From assembly GCA_036390995.1 (NCBI GenBank), contig DASWAT010000157.1, positions 1 through 23,394 of the forward strand: a stretch of DNA of 23,394 bases, read 5' to 3'. A model generated the notes under the pieces. That model did not search any database and was not told the DNA's origin. It saw only the letters and a program-made list of their open reading frames with translations. Of this stretch, positions 7,435 through 14,406 are shown in pieces. Numbering within the stretch: position 1 is the stretch's first letter; every line of letters begins with the position of its first letter. Source of the DNA: DASQQQ01 sp036390995 (lineage in GTDB: Bacteria; Actinomycetota; UBA4738; HRBIN12). Position numbers and translations under genes: made by a program.

Positions 7435-9012
7435 GTGACCGAACGCGTGCTCTCGGCATCGGGATCCTCGGCGGCGATCGCCACCCCGCACTCGGCGGCC
7501 ACCGAGGCGGGTGCGGCCGCGTTCGAGGCCGGCGGCAACGCGATCGACGCAGCGCTCGCGGCCGCCGTCACCCTCGCCGTGGTCTACCCCCACATGTGTG
7601 GGGTCGGAGGTGACCTGTTCGCGCTGGTCCGAGGGTCCGTCGAGACGAGCACCGCCGTGAACGCGAGCGGTGCGGCGCCGTCGGCGGTGGACGTCGCGGA
7701 CGTTCGCGTGGCCGGCGGAGGCGCGATGCCGGTCCACGGACCGCTGTCCGTCACCGTTCCCGGTGCCGTCTCGGGGTGGGCCGCTTTGCACGGGCTCGGC
7801 GGCGCGCTCACGTGGGAGCGGGCGTTCGAGCGAGCCCTCGCCCTGGCGGGAGACGGCGTCCCGGTTGCCCCGTCTCTGGCCGCAAGCCTGGCCTGGCGGC
7901 ACGAGGAGCTGAGCGCCGACCCGGGCCTGGCGGGTGTGTTCCTCGCCGGCGGCCGCCCGCTCGCCGAGGGCGACCTCCTCAGGCAGCCGCGGCTTGCCGC
8001 CACCCTCGAGAGCCTCGCCGACGAGGGTCCCGGGGCGCTGTACGGGGGGACGGTCGGCGCGTCCCTGGTGGCCGGGCTCCGGGCGGCAGGCTCGCCGATC
8101 GCCCTGGAGGACCTGCGGGCTCACCGGCCCGAGCTCGCCCATCCGCTCCGGGGCCGGTACCGCGACCTGGTGGTGGAGGTGGTGCCGCCGAACTCGCAGG
8201 GCTTCGTCCTGCTCCAGATCCTGCGCGCCGTCGAGCGCCTCGGTATCGATCCCGACCCCCTCGGACCCGATGCCGCGGTGCTGGCGGCCGTGTTCGAGGC
8301 CGCCGCGCTGGATCGGGATCGGCACAACGCCGACCCCCGGTTCGCCGACGTTCCGCTGGCCGCGCTGCTCGAGGAGGGCCACATCGCCGCGATGCGCGAT
8401 GGGATCTCGTGCGTCGACGTGCCGAAGGCCCACCGAACGACCGGCGACACGATCGCGCTGGTCGCCGCCGACAGCGAGGGTCGCGCCGTCTCGCTGATCC
8501 AGAGCCTGTACGACGGGTTCGGATCGGGGATCCTCGAGCCCAACACCGGCGTCGTCCTGCACAACCGAGGTTCGGCGTTCTCCCTGGATCCGGCCTCGCC
8601 GAACCTGCTGGCCGGAGGCAAACGGCCGGCACACACCCTCATGCCGGTGCTGGTGGAACGGGACGGCCGGCCTGAGGCCGCCGCCGGCTCGATGGGCGGC
8701 GGGGGGCAGCCTCAGATCAACGCCCAGAACCTGGTCCGCGTGTTCGACCTCGGCATGGAGCCCGCGGAGGCGCTGGCAGCCCCGCGGTGGCTCGCCGGCG
8801 GGATGGACCTGTGGGCCGATCGCTTCGTCGATGCCGAGGGGCGCGTACCGGCCGGGGTTCGAGCGGCACTGGAGGGGTCCGGCTTCGTGATCAACGTCCT
8901 CGAGGACCTCGACGAAGGCGTCGGCCACGCCCACCTCATCCGGTTCGACGTGGACGGGACGATGACCGCGGCGACCGATCCTCGAGCCGACGGCGCGGCC
9001 TGGGCTCTGTAG
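7435..9012 (+). CDS. ggt: Gamma-glutamyltransferase family protein (Ntn hydrolase)
   Basis: 525 residues, the usual length for a GGT proenzyme. The enzyme transfers or hydrolyses gamma-glutamyl groups, as in glutathione breakdown, after self-cleavage that exposes an N-terminal threonine. Visible family marks: ATPHSAATEAG near the N terminus, GGNAIDAALAAA, PHMCGVGGDLF, the VPGAVSGW segment, and the cleavage site region HRTTGDT with the probable nucleophile Thr339. Then come AVSLIQSLYDGFGSGI, KRPAHTLMPVLV and the GSMGGGGQPQ loop. I see no signal peptide, so unlike many bacterial GGTs it would act in the cytoplasm, where a cephalosporin-acylase-like or other amidase substrate is also possible. 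The GTG start lies 3 bases after the lhr stop, which indicates coupling. Confidence 0.9.
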   Translation: MTERVLSASGSSAAIATPHSAATEAGAAAFEAGGNAIDAALAAAVTLAVVYPHMCGVGGDLFALVRGSVETSTAVNASGAAPSAVDVADVRVAGGGAMPVHGPLSVTVPGAVSGWAALHGLGGALTWERAFERALALAGDGVPVAPSLAASLAWRHEELSADPGLAGVFLAGGRPLAEGDLLRQPRLAATLESLADEGPGALYGGTVGASLVAGLRAAGSPIALEDLRAHRPELAHPLRGRYRDLVVEVVPPNSQGFVLLQILRAVERLGIDPDPLGPDAAVLAAVFEAAALDRDRHNADPRFADVPLAALLEEGHIAAMRDGISCVDVPKAHRTTGDTIALVAADSEGRAVSLIQSLYDGFGSGILEPNTGVVLHNRGSAFSLDPASPNLLAGGKRPAHTLMPVLVERDGRPEAAAGSMGGGGQPQINAQNLVRVFDLGMEPAEALAAPRWLAGGMDLWADRFVDAEGRVPAGVRAALEGSGFVINVLEDLDEGVGHAHLIRFDVDGTMTAATDPRADGAAWAL

Positions 9013-9032
9013 CAGGCGTCGGATCGCCGGAC

Positions 9033-11360
9033 CTAGCCCACCGCCGAGGGCTGGAGCTGGCGTTCGTCGGAGGCCAGCCACGCGTAGGCCTCTTCCTCCT
9101 GCGCGAAGTGCAGGCGCAGGATCGCGTGCAGCCCGTACATCACGCGGCGGAGGTCGACGAGGTCGTCGCGGGTCGGCCCCTCCTTCGGGAGGTCCTCGAA
9201 GAGGTGCACGAACACGCGGGACAGGTGCTCGATCTCGAGGTGCGCCCGGGCCATGGTGCCCATCGGATCCTCGCCGCCCATGAGCTTCGACACCACCGGG
9301 TAGACCGCGGCCTCTTCCTCCTCCTCGTGCTTCACCAGCCGCTCGGTGAGGAACCACCGGATCTGCTCGAGCTCGGCGTAGGCCTCGGCCGGGGGGTAGG
9401 TCTCGAGCCGGTCGGCCACCGTGCGGATCCGCGCGAGCCACGGCATGAACTCGCGGTGCTCCTCCCGGAACCGGTCTCCCACGTTCGAGGTGAACCCCGC
9501 GCGCCGCCGCACTACCCGGTCGCCGCCGAGCGCCCGGAGCGCGTTCAGGATCACGGCGACGTCGATGGCCTCCTGGACGATCGCGCCCGCCACCGGCTTC
9601 AGCAGACCGAACGCGCCGAAGAACATCCCCGCGAAGGCCAGCCCCATCCCGGCGAGCACGCTCTGCAGTGCGATCCCCCGGGACCGCCGGGCGATCCGCA
9701 TGGCCTCGGCAAGCTTGTCCAGCCGGTCGACCACCAACACCACGTCGGCCGCCTCGGACGAGGCCGTGGCGCCACGCGCGCCCATGGCCACGCCGACGTC
9801 CGCCGCCGCGAGGGCCGGCGCGTCGTTCACGCCGTCGCCAACCATGATCGTGACGCCCTCGTCGCCCTCCGCCCGCACCGCGTCGACCTTGTCGCTGGGA
9901 TCCCGCTCGGACAGGATGCGGTCGACCCCGATCGAGATGCCGACCGACTCCGCCACGTCCGCGTGGTCGCCGGTGACCATCACGACCCGCTGGATCCCCG
10001 CCCGGCGGAGGATCCGGATGACCCGCGGCGTGTCGGCCCGGATCGGGTCGTCGAGGATCAGCGCCCCCGCGACCCGGTCGTCGACGGCGACGAACACGCA
10101 CGTGGAGCCCTCCATCGCCGACCGGCGGCGAACGTCCCGGGCGCGCGCAGGCAACGGCTCGCCCTTGGTCACCCACGCCGTCTTGCCCAGCGAGACGCGG
10201 TGGCCGTCGACGCTGCCCTCGATGCCGGAGCCGTGCTCCTCGTGCACACCGGTCGGGAACGACAGCGAGACCCTGCGCTCGCGGGCGGACCGCACGATCG
10301 CCGCCGCCAGCACGTGCGGCGACATCTGGTCCAGCGAGGCGGCCAGCCGGATCAGCTCGTCGGGGTCGACGTCGGCGAGCACCTCGACGTCGGCGACCTC
10401 GGGGATGCCCGACGTCAGGGTCCCCGTCTTGTCGAACAGCAGCACCGAGCCGCGGGCCAGCGTCTCGAGCGCTCCCCCGCCCTTCACGATGATCCCCCGC
10501 TTGGCGGCCCGAGAGATGCCGGAGACGATCGCGATCGGCGCGGCCAGGATCAGCGGGCAGGGCGTGGCGACCACCAGCACCGCCAGGGCGCGCTCGGCAT
10601 CGCCCGTCAGCAGCCATGCGCCGCCGGCGATGACGAGCGTGACCGGGACGAAGATCGCCGCGTACCGGTCGGCCAGCCGGACGAACGGGGCCTTCTGCGT
10701 CTGCGCCTCCTTGACCAGCCGGACGATGCCGGCGTAGGTGCTCTCCTCGGCGGTGGCCGTGGCTCGGAGGTCGAACGACGGGCCGGCATCCACGGCGCCG
10801 CTCCGGAGCGGGTCGCCGGTGCTGCGCTCGACCGGACGGGATTCGCCGGTCAGCGCCGACTCGTCCAGCACGGCGTGCTCGGAGACGAGGAAGCCGTCGA
10901 CCGGGACGACCTCGCCCTTCTTCACCAAGAGCTGATCGCCGGGACGAACCTGGTCGATCGGCACGGACTCGAGCGAGCCGTCCACGTAGCGATGAACGAT
11001 CCGCGGCGCCCGGGCGAGCAGCGCCGAGAGCTCCCGGTGCGCCCGCGAGTCCGCGTACGCCTCGAGCGACTGTCCGCTCGACAGCATGAGGGCGATCACC
11101 GCACCGGCCAGGTAGTTCCCCAACGCGAGGGCCCCGACCATCGCGAGCAGCGCGATCGGGTCCACGCCGGTCTCGCCGTGGAGCAGGTCGCGGATGACCG
11201 ACCACGCGAGCGGGACAATCCCCACGGCCGTGGTGAGCGCCCACGCGACCTCGGCTCCGTCCTTCGCACCGACCAGGCGCAGGATGCCGCCCGTTGCGAT
11301 GCCCACCACCGACGCCGCAAGGAACAGGCGGCTGAGGTCCCTCGGTCGATCGGCGGCCAT
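9033..11360 (-). CDS. P1B-type metal ATPase with C-terminal hemerythrin-like domain
   Basis: 775 residues. It pumps a transition metal across the membrane using ATP. Visible: N-terminal membrane helices, the actuator loop with LTGESRPVE, membrane metal site TPCP with Cys268, phosphorylated Asp310 in DKTGTLT, the MVTGDHADVA segment, the hinge VGDGVNDAPAL, and the last helices to about residue 610. There is no N-terminal metal-binding CxxC domain. Residues about 625-760 form a four-helix hemerythrin-like domain with His635, His678-x3-Glu682, His707/His712, His745 and His751 as candidate di-iron ligands. TPC plus hemerythrin is the described P1B-5 subgroup, linked to nickel, iron or cobalt export; substrate here is inferred only. 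The gene starts 7 bases after a broken nitrobindin gene on the same strand and probably uses that gene's promoter. The metal-binding tail could let oxygen or iron state control pumping. Confidence 0.92.
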   Translation of the reverse strand: MAADRPRDLSRLFLAASVVGIATGGILRLVGAKDGAEVAWALTTAVGIVPLAWSVIRDLLHGETGVDPIALLAMVGALALGNYLAGAVIALMLSSGQSLEAYADSRAHRELSALLARAPRIVHRYVDGSLESVPIDQVRPGDQLLVKKGEVVPVDGFLVSEHAVLDESALTGESRPVERSTGDPLRSGAVDAGPSFDLRATATAEESTYAGIVRLVKEAQTQKAPFVRLADRYAAIFVPVTLVIAGGAWLLTGDAERALAVLVVATPCPLILAAPIAIVSGISRAAKRGIIVKGGGALETLARGSVLLFDKTGTLTSGIPEVADVEVLADVDPDELIRLAASLDQMSPHVLAAAIVRSARERRVSLSFPTGVHEEHGSGIEGSVDGHRVSLGKTAWVTKGEPLPARARDVRRRSAMEGSTCVFVAVDDRVAGALILDDPIRADTPRVIRILRRAGIQRVVMVTGDHADVAESVGISIGVDRILSERDPSDKVDAVRAEGDEGVTIMVGDGVNDAPALAAADVGVAMGARGATASSEAADVVLVVDRLDKLAEAMRIARRSRGIALQSVLAGMGLAFAGMFFGAFGLLKPVAGAIVQEAIDVAVILNALRALGGDRVVRRRAGFTSNVGDRFREEHREFMPWLARIRTVADRLETYPPAEAYAELEQIRWFLTERLVKHEEEEEAAVYPVVSKLMGGEDPMGTMARAHLEIEHLSRVFVHLFEDLPKEGPTRDDLVDLRRVMYGLHAILRLHFAQEEEAYAWLASDERQLQPSAVG

Positions 11361-11367
11361 CGTTCCC

Positions 11368-11723
11368 CTAGCTCGTCACCCGTCGCAGCTGGCCGGTCAG
11401 GTGCCGCGCGAGCGGCACCTCGCGCATCCCCATCGAGAGCTGGTACCGGAGGAGGTCCCCGTCGACCCACCACGTCCGGTGCAGCTCGGTGACCGCCGAC
11501 CCGGTGGCGGTGAGCGCCACCGTGGTGGACGCGACGTCGATCGTGGTGCCGGTCACCGAGCCTTCGGCCACCTCCACGATACCGAGTGGGTGCGCCAGCG
11601 TGACCTCCACGCGGCCCGGTCCCCCCGGGCTCGGTCGTGGGGGTACCCGCCGTCCCCTTCGCCGCACCAGGTTCCGAGGAGGAACGCCAGCGGCCCCAGA
11701 TCGTCGTGCAGCGCGGGGTCCAC
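11368..11723 (-). pseudogene. Nitrobindin (DUF1794) gene, internally deleted and frameshifted
   Basis: The first 28 codons from GTG 11723 encode the nitrobindin start (LGPLAFLLGTWCGEGDGGYP), with the family's G-x-W-x-G-x-G-x-G-x-Y-P signature. From about 11618 a different frame encodes the family's C-terminal half: VEVTLAHPLGIVEVAEG, then HRTWWVDGDLLRYQLSMG and PLARHLTGQLRR, which holds the histidine that binds heme in nitrobindins. About 50 middle residues are missing, and the two parts are in different frames (the frame offset is 2). Nitrobindins are about 160-residue beta-barrels that bind ferric heme and isomerise peroxynitrite. The intact C-terminal part still has an ATG at 11739 in its frame, but the protein made would lack half the barrel. 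An assembly error is possible, although a lone base error could not explain the missing block. Confidence 0.8.
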
Positions 11724-11729
11724 CGGCGA

Positions 11730-11735
11730 ACGGTA
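11730..11735 (-). promoter_or_regulatory. Leaderless -10 box before the nitrobindin remnant
   Basis: TACCGT on the minus strand with 6 bases to GTG 11723. It looks intact, so the broken gene may still be transcribed and may now serve as a leader for the metal ATPase gene that follows. Confidence 0.45.
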
Positions 11736-11792
11736 GCATGCCGGAACGGGGCTCCCGGTTCGGGGAACCCCACCGGCGGTCCCAGGGGATGT

Positions 11793-11942
11793 CTACGCCA
11801 CGGGCTTCAACTGCGCCACCACCTGATCGGGGGTGACGTCCATGCCGTGGACCTCCTTGCCGTGCTGCTGGACCACGGGGATCAGCTCCTCCCGGGTCCC
11901 CTTCGCGGTGAACCCGCACTCGCACGTGACCTCGTAGAGCAT
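11793..11942 (-). CDS. Small DUF1059 family protein
   Basis: A 49-residue protein, MLYEVTCECGFTAKG at its start and ending DQVVAQLKPVA, which matches the DUF1059 type: a short alpha/beta fold with a Cys-x-Cys-Gly turn, a His-rich middle (QQHGKEVHG) and a MDVTPDQV helix start. The family is common in actinobacteria and archaea and has no established biochemical role; the Cys and His residues could bind metal. A strong AAGGAGGTGG ribosome site stands 7 bases upstream of the ATG. The promoter has -10 TAGTAT (11971-11966) and, 8 bp further upstream, a triple SARP-like heptamer repeat, so I infer control by the divergent BTAD regulator. Confidence 0.85.
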   Translation of the reverse strand: MLYEVTCECGFTAKGTREELIPVVQQHGKEVHGMDVTPDQVVAQLKPVA

Positions 11943-11965
11943 GCATCCACCTCCTTCCGCGGCGG

Positions 11966-12012
11966 ATACTAGGGCCGGCCGGTTGGCGAACCGTTGGAGC
12001 CCCGTTGGCACA
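11966..12012 (-). promoter_or_regulatory. SARP-type operator and promoter between DUF1059 and BTAD genes
   Basis: Read on the minus strand, CCAACGG (12008-12002), CCAACGG (11997-11991) and CCAACCG (11986-11980) recur at exactly 11 bp. Then come 8 bp (11979-11972) and -10 TAGTAT (11971-11966). The repeats replace the -35 box, as at known SARP promoters, and point to activation of the DUF1059 gene. The outermost repeat covers TTG 12005, a possible upstream start of the BTAD gene, which argues that the gene really starts at GTG 12026 and may be autoregulated from the same site. Arrangement and spacing are seen; binding by the adjacent regulator is inferred from its family and position. Confidence 0.8.
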
Positions 12013-12025
12013 CCACCCTCAACCC

Positions 12026-12787
12026 GTGCGCGTCTACCTCGCCGGCTCGATCTGGCTGGAGCGGGGCGACGTTCGGGTGCCCGAGACGCGCTTCCCCGGA
12101 CGCCAGGGACGACTCGCGTTCGCCCTCTTGGCGGCGGAGCACCGGCGGGCGGTGACCCGCGAGGAGCTCGCCGAGGAACTGTGGGGAGAAGCTCCGCCGC
12201 GGGCGTGGGACACGGCACTCCGGGCGATCGTGAGCAAGCTCCGCGCGCTCCTTTCCGAGGTCGGCCTGGACGGCGAGACGATCGGGTCCGCCTTCGGCTG
12301 CTACCAGCTGCACCTTCCACGGGACGCCTGGATCGACCTCGAGGCGACCGACGATGCCGTCCACCGGGCCGAGGCGGAGGCCCGCGCCGGGCACCCGGAG
12401 CTGGCGAACGGCTGGGCGCTGGTGGCGAACGCGATCGCCGCGCGGCCCTTCCTGCCGGGCGAGGACACGCCCTGGGTGGAACGTCGCCGTGCGCAGCTGC
12501 GAGAGATCCGCGTCCGGGCGCTCGAGTGCCGCGCCGCCGTCCTGCTCGACACGGGCGACCACCCGCTGGCGGCGCGCGACGCCGAGGCGGTGACCCACCT
12601 CGAGCCGTTCCGCGAGACCGGGTACGCCCTCCTGATGCGGGCCCACGCCGGAGGCGGCAACCCAGCCGAAGCCCTCCGCGTGTACGAGCGGTGCCGCCGC
12701 CTGGTCGGCGAGGAGCTCGGCGTGACCCCCTCGCCCGACCTCGAGCAGCTGTACCTCGACATCCTCCGCCGGAGCTCGGAGGGCTGA
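12026..12787 (+). CDS. BTAD-domain (SARP-type) transcriptional regulator
   Basis: 253 residues from GTG 12026. Residues 1-90 form an OmpR-type winged helix (RVYLAGSIWLE, GRQGRLAFALLAAEH, VTREELAEELWGEAPPRAWDTALRAIVSKLRALL). Residues about 95-250 are the all-helical bacterial transcriptional activation domain: W.LVANAIAARPFLPGE, W(V)E.RR.QLREIRVRALE, LEPFRETGYALLMRAHA, EALRVYERCRRLVGEELGVTPSPDLEQLYLDIL. Size and order equal a minimal SARP, with no AfsR-like ATPase part. SARPs activate promoters by binding 11-bp-spaced heptamers and recruiting RNA polymerase. Such repeats lie immediately upstream and also at 127-155. A TTG start at 12005 is possible but lies inside a repeat. No secondary-metabolite genes are nearby, which is unusual for the family. 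Confidence 0.9.
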   Translation: MRVYLAGSIWLERGDVRVPETRFPGRQGRLAFALLAAEHRRAVTREELAEELWGEAPPRAWDTALRAIVSKLRALLSEVGLDGETIGSAFGCYQLHLPRDAWIDLEATDDAVHRAEAEARAGHPELANGWALVANAIAARPFLPGEDTPWVERRRAQLREIRVRALECRAAVLLDTGDHPLAARDAEAVTHLEPFRETGYALLMRAHAGGGNPAEALRVYERCRRLVGEELGVTPSPDLEQLYLDILRRSSEG

Positions 12788-12811
12788 CCGGCGTGGGTCC
12801 GGCCGCGCTGG

Positions 12812-12817
12812 TACGGT
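12812..12817 (+). promoter_or_regulatory. Leaderless -10 box of the MOSC gene
   Basis: TACGGT with 7 bases to ATG 12825 and no ribosome-binding site between. It supports that start over the GTG at 12816, which overlaps the box. Confidence 0.5.
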
Positions 12818-12824
12818 GACCCGC

Positions 12825-13595
12825 ATGCCGACCGTCGCCCGGTTGAACGTCACCCCGGTCAAGTCCACCCGTCTGCATAACCCGGAGCGGATCGCACTCG
12901 GCGTGAGCGGCGCCGAGGGCAACCGCGCGTTCTTCTTCGTGGACCAGGACGGCAAGCGGTTCTCGGGCGACCGGAAGGCTCCCCTCCTCGCCGTGTGGGC
13001 CGACCACGACCCCGGCGCCGGAACGCTCCGGTTCCGCCTGCCCGACGGGACCCAGGCCGAGGGACCGGCCGATCCGTCGGGCCACGCCCTCGTCGTCGAT
13101 TTCTACGGCCGCCCGGTCCCCGCACACGTCGTTCCGGGACCGTGGGAGGAGGCGATCTCGGCGTTCGCCGACCGTCGGGTCCGGCTGGCCCGCGCCGACC
13201 GTGCCGGCGACGCCAGCGACGAGCGCCCCGTCACGCTGGTCTCGGTCGCCTCCGTCGACGAGCTGTCCCGACGGGGCGGCCGGAGCGACCGCGTGGACCC
13301 GGGCCGGTTCCGCATGCTGGTCGAGGTCGAGGGGTGCGAGCCTCACGAGGAGGACTCGTGGCAGGGGAGGCGTCTTCGGATCGGCGGCGCGATGATCCGG
13401 GCCGGTGAGCCCGTCCCGCGGTGCGTCATCACCACCCTCGACCCGACGACCGGTGCCCGCGACTTCCCCACGCTCTCGGTGATCAAGCAGTACCGGGGCC
13501 TCTCCCCCGACAACCAGTTGCTCTTCGGGATCTACGGCGACGTGCTGGAACCCGGCGAGGTCGCGATGGGGGACCCCGTCGAGCCGCTTGACTGA
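12825..13595 (+). CDS. MOSC domain-containing protein
   Basis: 256 residues. The N-terminal part (residues 1-90) is a MOSC_N-like beta-barrel starting with ARLNVTPVKST, which resembles the YPVKS signature of this domain, and containing NRAFFFVDQDG. The C-terminal part holds FRMLVEVEGCEPHEEDSWQG and GEPVPRC with Cys200, followed by VITTLDPTTG. These are the marks of the molybdenum-cofactor sulfurase C-terminal (MOSC) family, in which the conserved cysteine handles sulfur or coordinates molybdenum. Homologues such as YcbX and mARC reduce N-hydroxylated compounds, but no partner reductase is visible here, so the substrate is unknown. The gene is convergent with the metallo-hydrolase gene and they share a hairpin at 13592-13619. 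Confidence 0.88.
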   Translation: MPTVARLNVTPVKSTRLHNPERIALGVSGAEGNRAFFFVDQDGKRFSGDRKAPLLAVWADHDPGAGTLRFRLPDGTQAEGPADPSGHALVVDFYGRPVPAHVVPGPWEEAISAFADRRVRLARADRAGDASDERPVTLVSVASVDELSRRGGRSDRVDPGRFRMLVEVEGCEPHEEDSWQGRRLRIGGAMIRAGEPVPRCVITTLDPTTGARDFPTLSVIKQYRGLSPDNQLLFGIYGDVLEPGEVAMGDPVEPLD

Positions 13596-13619
13596 ACGCT
13601 TCGGCCAAGCGGGGTTCAG
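13592..13619. terminator. Bidirectional hairpin overlapping two convergent stop codons
   Basis: Outer arms CTGAA (13592-13596) and TTCAG (13615-13619), then inner arms CGCTT and AAGCG around a CGGCC loop, with a three-G bulge. Both stop codons (13593-13595 on plus, 13618-13616 on minus) lie inside the stem. There is no T-run. Position suggests a shared terminator. Confidence 0.5.
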
Positions 13620-14371
13620 GCGCCGATCTGCAGGGCGAGGCCCTCCTCCGCGATGGTGAGACCGCCGCCGAACTCCTCCTGCGCCTCGGCCCGCGCCCGT
13701 TCGCGGTCGTTCCCCGGCCAAAGGTGCGTGAGGACCAGCTCGGGCACACCGGCCGCGGCAGCGTGCAACGCGGCCTGACGGGCCGTGAGATGGATCGGCG
13801 CCATGTCGGCTCCCTGGCCGTCCAGCCAGCTCGCCTCGGCGAGGAGGAGGTCCACGCCCTCGGCCAACGCCTCCACCTCGGGCCCCGGTCCCGTGTCACC
13901 CGTGTACGCGAGCGTCCTCGCGCCGGCCGTCACCACCATGCCGAGGTCCGGCACGAGGTGCGGCATCAACCGCGTGGCGATCCGGAACGGACCGGCCTCG
14001 AACCCGTCCCCGGGGTCGACCTCGTGATGCGCGAACGTCCGCCGGACGGCGTCCGCGTCGTCTCCACCGCCGAGCGCCTCCATGCGCTCCACCACGCCAG
14101 CGGGCGCGAACAGATCCACCGGCGGGAGCTCCTCCGGGTGGAACCGGCGCGCGATCGAGAGGGGGTACAGGTCCAGCCAGTGGTCGCCGTGCCGGTGCGA
14201 GATCGCGATCGCGTCGATCCGCTCGTGCGGCAGGGAACGCTGCAGGTTCGAGAGCGTCCCGGTCCCGAGATCGACCACTAGGTTGAACCCGTCGTGCTGC
14301 AGCAGGAAGCCCGCGTTCGCGCGGCCGGCCTCGGGCCAGCCCGCCGAGGTGCCCAGAACCGTCAGCTCCAT
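13616..14371 (-). CDS. Metallo-beta-lactamase fold hydrolase (RNase Z-like)
   Basis: 251 residues. It begins MELTVLGTSAGWPEAGRAN, the usual start of the RNase Z/ElaC-like branch, and carries the metal motif HRHGDH (59-64). It also has a downstream His in MPHLVPD, the metal-bridging Asp in YTGDTGPGPE, an LLLAEASW strand and the final His in LTHLWPGND. All ligands for a binuclear zinc site appear present. The branch cleaves phosphodiesters (tRNA 3' ends, cyclic nucleotides), but many members have unknown substrates; this one lacks the long exosite of canonical tRNase Z. The ATG at 14371 has a GGGAGGGG ribosome site upstream, favoured over ATG 14386. It is followed on its 3' side by the convergent MOSC gene and lies just downstream of the efflux operon on the same strand. 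Confidence 0.85.
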   Translation of the reverse strand: MELTVLGTSAGWPEAGRANAGFLLQHDGFNLVVDLGTGTLSNLQRSLPHERIDAIAISHRHGDHWLDLYPLSIARRFHPEELPPVDLFAPAGVVERMEALGGGDDADAVRRTFAHHEVDPGDGFEAGPFRIATRLMPHLVPDLGMVVTAGARTLAYTGDTGPGPEVEALAEGVDLLLAEASWLDGQGADMAPIHLTARQAALHAAAAGVPELVLTHLWPGNDRERARAEAQEEFGGGLTIAEEGLALQIGA

Positions 14372-14406
14372 CCGTCCCCTCCCCATCGACCGAGCCGCAC
14401 AGAACC

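Noticed and set aside
7285..11244. Long minus-strand frame spanning GGT and the metal ATPase region (about 1,300 codons).
   Set aside because: It is out of frame with the ATPase motifs and antisense to GGT; composition is that of a GC shadow.
11757..11769. GGTTC-ggg-GAACC stem downstream of the DUF1059 gene.
   Set aside because: Only 5 bp and no T-run; too short to call a terminator with confidence.
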